From assembly GCF_036057275.1 (NCBI RefSeq), contig NZ_CP107945.1, positions 6,324,001 to 6,388,000 of the forward strand: 64,000 nt of DNA, in the 5' to 3' direction. This document shows, piece by piece, positions 38,287 through 45,296 of the stretch. The stretch is from Streptomyces sp. NBC_00390. Its GTDB lineage: Bacteria > Actinomycetota > Actinomycetes > Streptomycetales > Streptomycetaceae. The notes under the pieces were generated by a model. It had not been told where the DNA came from. It searched no databases and worked only from the letters and a program-made list of their open reading frames with translations. Positions within the stretch are counted from its first letter, which is position 1. Each line of letters opens with the position of its first letter. The position numbers and the translations under genes are program-made.

Positions 38287-39054
38287 ATGGAGCTGGAGGG
38301 GAGGGTCGCCGTCGTCACCGGCGGGACCCGGGGCGTGGGCCGGGGCATCGCGAGGGCGTTCCTGCGGGCGGGCGCCACGGTGGTCGTCTGCGCCCGCCGC
38401 CCGCCCGAAGTCCCGCTCCCCGGCGTCGAGTTCCTGCCCCTCGACCTTCGGGACGGCGACGCGGTGGGGGCGTTCTTCGACACGGTGGCGGCCCGGTACG
38501 GCCGCCTCGACGCCCTCGTCAACAACGCGGGCGGCACGCCCTGGCGGCTGCTCGCGCAGGCGGACGCGGACCGCCACGCCCGGGTGATCGAACTCAATCT
38601 CACCGCCCCGCTGACCGCCTCGCTCGCCGCCCGGGAGCATCTGCGGGCGGTCCGTGGCTCTGTCGTGATGATCGGCAGCGTCAGCGGGGGCCGCCCGTCG
38701 CCGGGCTCGGCGGCGTACGGGGCGGCCAAGGCGGGCCTCGAGAGCCTCGCCCGGTCGATGGCCGTGGAGTGGGCCCCCGAGGTGCGGGTCAACACTCTGG
38801 TCGTCGGCATGGTCCGCACCGAACTGTCCCACCTGCACTACGGGGACGCGGACGGCGTCGAGGCCGTCGGCCGCACGGTGCCGCTCGGGCGGCTCGCCGA
38901 GCCGGCCGACATCGGCGAAGCTGCCGTCTTCCTCGCCTCCGAGCGGGCCGCCTACATCAGCGGCGCCTCCCTCCTGGTGCACGGCGGAGGCGAGCGCCCC
39001 GCCTTCCTCGATGCCGCGACAGCCGGCAACAGCGGTGAAGGAGAGACGAGATGA
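38287..39054 (+). CDS. short-chain dehydrogenase (Rv3549c position)
   Basis: A 255-residue SDR: VVTGGTRGVGRGIA (cofactor), LVNNAGG, IGSVSGGRPSPGSAAYGAAKAGLE (Ser, Tyr, Lys). Divergent from echA20 and followed by another SDR, exactly as Rv3549c-Rv3548c diverge from echA20 in M. tuberculosis. Its precise step in the pathway is not established. It overlaps the next gene by four bases. Confidence 0.82.
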   Translation: MELEGRVAVVTGGTRGVGRGIARAFLRAGATVVVCARRPPEVPLPGVEFLPLDLRDGDAVGAFFDTVAARYGRLDALVNNAGGTPWRLLAQADADRHARVIELNLTAPLTASLAAREHLRAVRGSVVMIGSVSGGRPSPGSAAYGAAKAGLESLARSMAVEWAPEVRVNTLVVGMVRTELSHLHYGDADGVEAVGRTVPLGRLAEPADIGEAAVFLASERAAYISGASLLVHGGGERPAFLDAATAGNSGEGETR

Positions 39055-39962
39055 CGGGTATGTGTGGCGGGCGTGTGGTGATCGTGACCGGAGCGGGACG
39101 CGGTCTCGGCCGCGCCCACGCCCTCGCCTTCGCGGCCGAGGGGGCCAAGGTCATCGTCAACGACCTCGGTGTCGGCCCCGACGGTACGGGGGGTTCGGCC
39201 GGACCGGCGCAGGCCGTCGTCGGTGAGATCGTCGCGGGCGGCGGCGCCGCCGTGGCCCACACGGGCGACGTCGCCACCACCGGGGGAGCGGCCTCCCTGG
39301 TGGCGGCCGCCGTCGACACCTTCGGACGGCTGGACACGCTCGTCAACAACGCGGGATTCCTGCGCGATCGCATGCTCGTCAACCTCGACGAGGACGAATG
39401 GGACGCCGTCATGCGGGTCCACCTCAAAGGACACTTCCTGCCGCTGAAGCATGCCGCCGCGCACTGGCGGGCCGAGGCGAAGGCAGGCCGCGAACCGGTG
39501 GCCCGGATCGTCAACACCAGCTCGGGCGCGGGCCTGCTGGGCAGCCTCGGGCAGGGCAACTACTCGGCGGCCAAGGCCGGGATCGTCGGGCTGACCCTGG
39601 TCGCGGCGGCCGAGCTGGCCAGGTACGGGGTCCAGGTCAACGCCATCGCCCCGGCCGCGCGCACCCGGATGACCGAGCAGACCTTCGCCGAGGCGATGGC
39701 GGCTCCGGAAGCAGGCGCGTTCGACGCGATGGACCCGGCGAACGTGTCCCCGCTGGTGGTCTGGCTGGGTTCGGCCGGCTGCGAGGGAGTCAGCGGCCGG
39801 GTCTTCGAAGCGGAAGCGGGCCGGATCACGGTCATGGAGGGCTGGCGGCCGGGACCCACCGTGGACAAGGGGGCGCGCTGGACACCGTCGGAGGCGGGCG
39901 GAGCTGTACGGAAACTGCTGACGGATGCTCAGGCGCCTCATCCGGTGTACGGCGTGGGGTAG
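39051..39962 (+). CDS. short-chain dehydrogenase (Rv3548c position)
   Basis: A 303-residue SDR of the long type resembling the dehydrogenase part of multifunctional beta-oxidation enzymes: VIVTGAGRGLGRAHALAFAAEGAKVIVNDLGV, NTSSGAGLLGSLGQGNYSAAKAGI. The C-terminal extension after residue 255 (GWRPGPTVDKGARWTPSEAG) is usual for this subfamily. Its substrate is probably a hydroxyacyl-CoA in the ring C/D pathway. The start ATG overlaps the previous stop. Confidence 0.82.
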   Translation: MTGMCGGRVVIVTGAGRGLGRAHALAFAAEGAKVIVNDLGVGPDGTGGSAGPAQAVVGEIVAGGGAAVAHTGDVATTGGAASLVAAAVDTFGRLDTLVNNAGFLRDRMLVNLDEDEWDAVMRVHLKGHFLPLKHAAAHWRAEAKAGREPVARIVNTSSGAGLLGSLGQGNYSAAKAGIVGLTLVAAAELARYGVQVNAIAPAARTRMTEQTFAEAMAAPEAGAFDAMDPANVSPLVVWLGSAGCEGVSGRVFEAEAGRITVMEGWRPGPTVDKGARWTPSEAGGAVRKLLTDAQAPHPVYGVG

Positions 39963-40020
39963 TTGGGAGGAGGGCCGGTGAAGGCGGCCGTACGTTGATC
40001 CGGAATCCGGTTAACTCCCG

Positions 40021-40053
40021 GAGAATTCTCTAGACTTGTCATTGACGCGTCAA
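40021..40053. promoter_or_regulatory. two palindromes before the RNase gene
   Basis: GAGAATTCTC (40021-40030) and TTGACGCGTCAA (40042-40053) are perfect palindromes spaced one helical turn apart, 16-48 bases before the RNase start. TTGACG may double as a -35 element. They are candidate operators of an unknown regulator. Confidence 0.4.
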
Positions 40054-40068
40054 ATTCTACGCGCATCA

Positions 40069-40458
40069 ATGGTGGCCATGCGAATCCCCCCACGGATAGC
40101 CGCCCTCGGTGGCGCAGCCGCTCTCGTCTCGACACTTCTCATCGGCGGACAGGCAACTGCCGTCACCACCGCGGTCGGTGACATCTGCTACTCCGACCTG
40201 CCCTCCCAGGCCCACACCACGCTCGACCTCATCGACCGGGGCGGGCCCTTCCCCTACCGGCAGGACGGCAGCGTCTTCCAGAACCGCGAAGGCATCCTGC
40301 CCTCACACTCTTCCGGCTACTACCACGAGTACACGGTCAAGACCCCGGGCTCCTCCACCCGCGGCGCCCGGCGCATCGTCACCGGCCAGGCGTACGAGGA
40401 GGACTACTACACCTCCGACCACTACGCGTCCTTCGACCTCATCGACCACGACTGCTGA
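40069..40458 (+). CDS. secreted guanyl-specific ribonuclease (RNase Sa family)
   Basis: A 129-residue precursor: signal peptide to about residue 30, then a microbial N1/T1 ribonuclease close to RNase Sa of S. aureofaciens. The matching core is DGSVFQNREGILPSHSSGYYHEYTV. Catalytic residues are Glu87 (HEYTV), Arg102 (RRIV) and His118 (SDHYAS), and Cys40-Cys129 form the expected disulfide. It cleaves RNA after G outside the cell. ATG 40069, GTG 40072 and ATG 40078 are all possible starts. The inhibitor gene follows 31 bases later. Confidence 0.92.
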   Translation: MVAMRIPPRIAALGGAAALVSTLLIGGQATAVTTAVGDICYSDLPSQAHTTLDLIDRGGPFPYRQDGSVFQNREGILPSHSSGYYHEYTVKTPGSSTRGARRIVTGQAYEEDYYTSDHYASFDLIDHDC

Positions 40459-40489
40459 CCGGCACTCCCGGCCCGGTATCCTCCGCCCC

Positions 40490-40876
40490 GTGACCGCGAC
40501 GTATGTGATCGACGGGGCGGGGATCACCGGCCTGGACAGCTTCTGGAAGGCCATCGGTGAAGCCGTCAACGGGCCGGGCGGCTACTTCGGCAGCAACCTC
40601 GACGCACTCGCCGACTGCCTGAGCGGCGGAATGGGGACGCCGGACGACGGCGACTTCGTCATCGAGTGGCGCGACCACCAGCAGGCCCGCCGCGTGCTGG
40701 GGCACGAGGAGACCGTACGGCAGCTGGAGCTCAGGCTGCGGCGCGCCCACCCGTCGAACCGGGCCGCGATCGAGCACGAACTGGACCGGGCGAGGGCCGG
40801 GCAGGGCCCGACGGTCTTCGACCTGCTCGTGATGGTCTTCGAGGAACGGGCGCCGGGAGCACTGCGCCTGCGGTAG
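40490..40876 (+). CDS. barstar-family ribonuclease inhibitor
   Basis: A 128-residue protein from GTG 40490. GITGLDSFWKAIGEAVNGPGGYFGSNLDALADCLSGG is the barstar pattern (interface helix with Asp/Tyr/Asn), and FVIEWRDH follows. It has no signal peptide, so it stays in the cytoplasm to block prematurely folded RNase. Immediate linkage to an RNase Sa-type gene identifies the target. It carries an insertion of about 40 residues (residues 60-105) relative to the 90-residue barstar. Confidence 0.9.
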   Translation: MTATYVIDGAGITGLDSFWKAIGEAVNGPGGYFGSNLDALADCLSGGMGTPDDGDFVIEWRDHQQARRVLGHEETVRQLELRLRRAHPSNRAAIEHELDRARAGQGPTVFDLLVMVFEERAPGALRLR

Positions 40877-41002
40877 CCGGCCCGCGGCCGCACCGGTCGG
40901 GCCCTGCCATCCCTGGCAGCTGCGGCGCGGTCCGTGCCGCGCCCCGCGTGCGTGTGTCGTCCCGCGCGGCGTCGCAGGACGGCCGGGGCTTTCCGGCAGC
41001 GG

Positions 41003-42712
41003 TCAGCGTCGACGCGGGACCGTACCCTCCAGGCGCCGCCTCAGCCTCTCGTCCTGGATGTGACCCACCGCCTCCATCGCGGTGCCGTACGCGAAGCCGT
41101 CCGGATCCTCCTCCGCGAGCAACCGGGTCAGCACCTCGTCCGCACGCGGATCCTGGCGCATCGCCAGACCGCGCGCCGCCTCCGCCGCGGTGTCGGGGTC
41201 CGCGTCGTCGGTACGGGCCGCGAGCGCCTCGCGGATGTCCGGCGTATCGTCCGGCACGGCCGCCAGGGCCATGGTCGCCCAGTCCCGGGTGCGTGTGTCC
41301 GCGTCACGGGTCAGTGTGATCAGCGCGGCGATGCCGTCCGCATGGCCGGCGGGCACCAGCCCCGCGAGTGCCAGCACCACCCGGTAGCGCACTTCCGGGT
41401 CCGGATGTCCGGCGTGCCGCAGGATCTCCGGGAGCGCGGCCGGGTCTCCCTGGTGCCCGAGCCCGAGCACGGCCGACTGGATCAGCTCGGCGTCCTGGGC
41501 CTCCCGGGCCAGCTCCCGCAACAACGGCAGCGCACGCGCGGCGAACGGACGCCGTACGTCCTCGGCGTCGTCCCCGCCGCCCCACCAGACGTCCGTACCG
41601 GCCGCCGCGGCAGGCTGCGCCTTGCCTGTCCGCGACCCGTCCGGGGACCCCGGCGCGCCCTCCGGCGTGGACATGGGCCCGTCCGCCGGGTCCGCAGGCG
41701 CCGTCGCGCCCTCCGCCGCCGGCCCGGCTCCGTACATGAACCCCAGCTGGGCCAGAACATCCGCCGCGAACGCCTGGCGCAGCGGGTCGTCGCTCGCGCA
41801 GCCCGCGGCCGCCGCCCGGAACGTCTCCTCGTCGCCCCGCCGCGACAGCGCCGTCGCCGGCTCGGACCAGTTGTCGAAGTCCGGGCGGCCGTCGCGCAGC
41901 GCCCGCTCGGCGAGCTCCGCATAGGGGGTACGCATCCCCAGCTCCTGCTCCAGGACCGTGGCGATCGCCCCATGGCCGGTCTGGCGCTCGTTGCCCGCCC
42001 CCGGCACGCCGTCGCGCAGCACGTCGACGACGACGGTCACCCCGCCGTCCTCCTCGACCCGGCGTGTCAGGGTCTCCTGTCCGCTCCCGTACGCGCCGAG
42101 GAGCCCGTCCCGCAGTTCCTGCTCCACATCCCGGCCGAGCCACTGGCGGGCCTCCTCCAGCGCGGCGGCATGTGCGCTCGCCCCCGCGCCCAGCAGTGCC
42201 CGCACGGTGGACGGCGAGCCGCGCCGCGCGGCGAGCACCAGCGGCGGCTCTCCGCCCGGGCCCGGAAGATCCGGATCGGCGCCGTACTCGAGCAGCGCCT
42301 CCACCGCGTGCTCATGGCCCTGCCCCGCCGCCCACGCCAGCGCCGTGAAGTCGAACGCCTCCCGCAGGTCGGGCCGCGCACCTGCGGCGAGCAGCGCCCG
42401 TACCGCTTCGGTGTGGCCGTTGGCCGCCGCCCCGCACAGCGGAAGATCACCCTCGTCGACGCCGCAGGCCCGGTCGGGATCCGCCCCGGCCGCCAGCAGC
42501 AGCCGTACGACGCCCGCCTTCCCGGAGACCGCCGCCAGATACAGCGGTGTCCGGCCTTCCTCGTCGGTCCCGTCCGCCTGCGCGCCGGCACGCAGCAGCC
42601 GCACCACCGCGTCCTCGCCGTCGTACAGCGCGGTGAAGAGATCCTGCGCCGCGTCCGCCGCCGGATCGCCCGCCGGAGCGCCGGCCGGTTCGTTCACCCG
42701 TTCGTCCTCCAT
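41003..42712 (-). CDS. ankyrin- and HEAT-repeat protein
   Basis: A 569-residue cytoplasmic repeat protein. Residues about 20-190 hold four to five ankyrin repeats (GRTPLYLAAVSGKAGVVRLLLAAGADPD, then DFTALAWAAGQGHEHAVEALLEYGADPD). A linker region about 200-390 is rich in Ala/Pro/Gly, and residues about 400-565 form HEAT-like repeats (LPLLRELAREAQDAELIQSAVLGLGHQGD and DPEVRYRVVLALAGL). Such proteins are protein-binding scaffolds; no partner can be named. Confidence 0.8.
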   Translation of the reverse strand: MEDERVNEPAGAPAGDPAADAAQDLFTALYDGEDAVVRLLRAGAQADGTDEEGRTPLYLAAVSGKAGVVRLLLAAGADPDRACGVDEGDLPLCGAAANGHTEAVRALLAAGARPDLREAFDFTALAWAAGQGHEHAVEALLEYGADPDLPGPGGEPPLVLAARRGSPSTVRALLGAGASAHAAALEEARQWLGRDVEQELRDGLLGAYGSGQETLTRRVEEDGGVTVVVDVLRDGVPGAGNERQTGHGAIATVLEQELGMRTPYAELAERALRDGRPDFDNWSEPATALSRRGDEETFRAAAAGCASDDPLRQAFAADVLAQLGFMYGAGPAAEGATAPADPADGPMSTPEGAPGSPDGSRTGKAQPAAAAGTDVWWGGGDDAEDVRRPFAARALPLLRELAREAQDAELIQSAVLGLGHQGDPAALPEILRHAGHPDPEVRYRVVLALAGLVPAGHADGIAALITLTRDADTRTRDWATMALAAVPDDTPDIREALAARTDDADPDTAAEAARGLAMRQDPRADEVLTRLLAEEDPDGFAYGTAMEAVGHIQDERLRRRLEGTVPRRR

Positions 42713-42735
42713 GCTCCGACCCTACGGAAGAGCCC

Positions 42736-43626
42736 TCAGGTGTCGCATTCGAGAATCGTCCGGCACAGGCCGCACCGCGCCCGCACCCGGCCCCGCACCG
42801 GCAGCCGGATGCGCTGGTGGCAGGTGGGGCAGGGGAAGGAGACCCGCAGCCCGTCCGGGCTGTGCTCGAAGCCGTAGGCCGCGGGGCCGGGGCCCGGGTG
42901 GCCCGCGCGGTCCAGGGCCTGGCGACGGTCCTTGGCGTAGCGGTGCCGGCCCGTCCAGCCGGCCACGGTGAGCGGAGGCTGCCGGGCGTCGCGCAGTGCC
43001 TGTGCGCGTCCCGCGGTGTATGCGCGGTAGCCCTGCGGGCTCGTGAACCAGAGCGCGGGGTCCTCGTCGAAGGCGAGCGCCCGTTCGGCGAGCACATAGC
43101 CGAACTCCTCGGGCGTGAGATAGCCGAGCTTCTGGCTGGAGACGTCGTCCTCCCGGAACGCGTCCAGCAGCAGCCAGCCCGCCCCCAGGTAGGTGGTGGC
43201 CGTGTCGGTGAGGATCTCGTTGTCCCGGGTGCCGGGGAACGACAGGCCGAGCCGGTGCAGCAGCACATGCATGATCTCGTGGGCGAGAGCCGCGCCGATG
43301 TCCCGGCGATGGGTGCGGAAGCGGTCGTTCAGCTCGATGAAGTACTCGGGTCCCGCAGTCAGTTCGACACTCGCCGCATGCTGCATCTCGCGGAAGCTCA
43401 CGATCATCCGGGCGTCGGGCAGCCGTAGATGGTGCACCAGGGCGCGGGCCACGCGCTGGGCGCCGAGATGCAGATCGTCGTGGTCGCTGAAGGCCACATC
43501 CGCCGGGAGCACGCTGGGCGCGTAGGAGAGCACGCCGTCGGGAGACAGCCGCCGGTACAGCGCGGTGATCGCCGCCCGCACGGTGTCGAGGTGCGGAAAG
43601 CCGTGTGCGACCTCGCTGCCGTTCAC
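42736..43626 (-). CDS. zincin-like metallopeptidase-domain protein with C-terminal zinc ribbon
   Basis: A 296-residue protein starting at GTG 43626 (or 43629). The zinc-protease motif is HEIMH within AALAHEIMHVLLHRLGL, followed by NEILTDTATTYLGAG, which could supply the third ligand. The C-terminus has two CxxC pairs (CPTCHQR and CGLCRTI), a zinc ribbon. No signal peptide. It resembles uncharacterised actinobacterial intracellular proteins; the substrate is unknown. Confidence 0.75.
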   Translation of the reverse strand: MNGSEVAHGFPHLDTVRAAITALYRRLSPDGVLSYAPSVLPADVAFSDHDDLHLGAQRVARALVHHLRLPDARMIVSFREMQHAASVELTAGPEYFIELNDRFRTHRRDIGAALAHEIMHVLLHRLGLSFPGTRDNEILTDTATTYLGAGWLLLDAFREDDVSSQKLGYLTPEEFGYVLAERALAFDEDPALWFTSPQGYRAYTAGRAQALRDARQPPLTVAGWTGRHRYAKDRRQALDRAGHPGPGPAAYGFEHSPDGLRVSFPCPTCHQRIRLPVRGRVRARCGLCRTILECDT

Positions 43627-43915
43627 CACGTCCCCGTACCCCCTGCACGACGGTCGGTCCCGCTCCAACTCTACGGGTGCGCGGGCTCGTGGTGAGCGTG
43701 TGCCCACAGCGCCGGGGGTGGCTGGTTCGGGCTGGTTCTTCCCTTCCGGCGCTTGAGGCGGCGCCCGTGCAGATGGCCGAAAGGCGCTTCTTGTGGCGTC
43801 CGCGATCCGGTGTTCATAATCCGGTTCACGTCTTGTCGGGCCCATGTCAGAAATGATGTCCGCTGCGTGGGTCCGTCAACGGCGTACGCCTCAACCCCCC
43901 ACGAAAGGCAGTCCG

Positions 43916-44686
43916 TTGAAGCAGCTTCTGCGTGTGCTCAAGAGATGCGCCGCGGCCGGCGCCGTCGTCCTCGCCGCAGTCAGCCTCCAGCCCACCTCGG
44001 CCTCCGCCGCCGCCCCGCCCGTCGTCGGGGGCACGCGCGCCGCCCAGGGCGAGTTCCCGTTCATGGTCCGGCTCTCCATGGGCTGCGGCGGTGCGCTGTA
44101 CACCCAGCAGATCGTCCTCACCGCCGCCCACTGCGTCGGCGCCACCGGCAACAACACCAGCATCACCGCCACCGCCGGAGTCGTCGACCTCCAGAGCTCC
44201 AGCGCCATCAAGGTCAGGTCCACCAAGGTCTTCCGGGCGCCCGGCTACAACGGCACCGGCAAGGACTGGGCCCTGATCAAACTCGCCCAGCCCGTCAACC
44301 TGCCCACCCTCAAGATCGCCGAGACGTCGGCGTACAACAACGGCACCTTCACCGTCGCCGGCTGGGGTGCCCGCAGGGAGGGCGGCGGCCAGCAGCGCTA
44401 CCTGTACAAGGCCACGGTCCCGTTCGTCTCCGACGCCTCCTGCAAGCAGTCCTACCCGGAACTCGTCTCGAACGAGGAGATCTGCGCCGGCTACACCCAG
44501 GGTGGCGTCGACACCTGCCAGGGTGACTCCGGCGGCCCGATGTTCCGCAGGGACAACGCCGGAGCGTGGATCCAGGTCGGCATAGTCAGCTGGGGCGAGG
44601 GCTGTGCCCGGCCCGACTACCCCGGCGTCTACACCGAGGTGTCCACCTTCGCCGCCGCCATCAAGTCCGCGGCGGCCACGCTGTAA
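43916..44686 (+). CDS. sprT: trypsin precursor (S. griseus trypsin type)
   Basis: A secreted S1 serine protease very close to S. griseus trypsin. From TTG 43916 (AAAGG upstream) it is 256 residues: signal peptide, short propeptide and mature enzyme starting VVGGTRAAQGEFPF at residue 36. The catalytic triad is His72 (TAAHC), Asp117 (GKDWALIKL) and Ser205 (CQGDSGGP). Asp199, six residues before Ser205, gives trypsin-like Arg/Lys specificity. The frame is open to ATG 43844, but those codons precede a normal signal peptide. Confidence 0.95.
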   Translation: MKQLLRVLKRCAAAGAVVLAAVSLQPTSASAAAPPVVGGTRAAQGEFPFMVRLSMGCGGALYTQQIVLTAAHCVGATGNNTSITATAGVVDLQSSSAIKVRSTKVFRAPGYNGTGKDWALIKLAQPVNLPTLKIAETSAYNNGTFTVAGWGARREGGGQQRYLYKATVPFVSDASCKQSYPELVSNEEICAGYTQGGVDTCQGDSGGPMFRRDNAGAWIQVGIVSWGEGCARPDYPGVYTEVSTFAAAIKSAAATL

Positions 44687-44706
44687 CACCCGCACCCGAG
44701 CACGGC

Positions 44707-44739
44707 GGAGGGGCAGGCCCGAGCCCGGCCTGCCCCTCC
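44707..44739 (+). terminator. terminator after sprT
   Basis: A 13-bp perfect stem (44707-44719 with 44727-44739) and 7-base loop, 20 bases after the stop. Confidence 0.8.
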
Positions 44740-44857
44740 CGCACGCGCCTCACCGCAGTCCCCGGCAACCGGGGCACCGGAGCAACCGGAGGAACCGCGT
44801 CCCGGACCCTGAACACCCGCCGACCCTCACCACCGGACCGACGTAAGCTCGACGACC

Positions 44858-45202
44858 ATGACCACGAGGGACATCGACGAGACCGTACGCGCCGAACTGA
44901 CCCGCCTGCGCGAGAGCATCGACAACATCGACGCCGCAGTCGTCCATATGCTCGCCGAGCGCTTCAAGTGCACCCAGCAGGTCGGCCACCTCAAGGCGGA
45001 GCACCACCTCCCGCCCGCCGACCCCGCCCGCGAAGCCCGTCAGATCGAGCGGCTGCGCCAGCTCGCGGAGAACGCCAAGCTCGACCCGGCCTTTGCCGAG
45101 AAGCTGCTGAACTTCATCATCGCCGAGGTCATCCGCCACCACGAGCAGATCGCCGACAAGCCCCCTGCCGGCCCCCGGCCGCACGATCCGCAGCAGCCCT
45201 GA
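44858..45202 (+). CDS. chorismate mutase (AroQ type)
   Basis: A 114-residue all-helical protein that converts chorismate to prephenate, the branch to Phe and Tyr. LTRLRESIDNIDAAVVHMLAERFKCTQQVGHLKAE carries the first-helix Arg and the Lys of the active site; the C-terminal helix ends FIIAEVIRHHEQIA. Free-standing, cytosolic, no signal peptide. It stands alone between sprT and pepN. Confidence 0.9.
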   Translation: MTTRDIDETVRAELTRLRESIDNIDAAVVHMLAERFKCTQQVGHLKAEHHLPPADPAREARQIERLRQLAENAKLDPAFAEKLLNFIIAEVIRHHEQIADKPPAGPRPHDPQQP

Positions 45203-45296
45203 CATGCGCACACCCCGGAATGCGGGCGCCGGAGTGCGCTGACAGCGAACCGTCCCCCCCTGTGCCGCCCCCCGCCCATCCGGCAGCATGGGCGGC

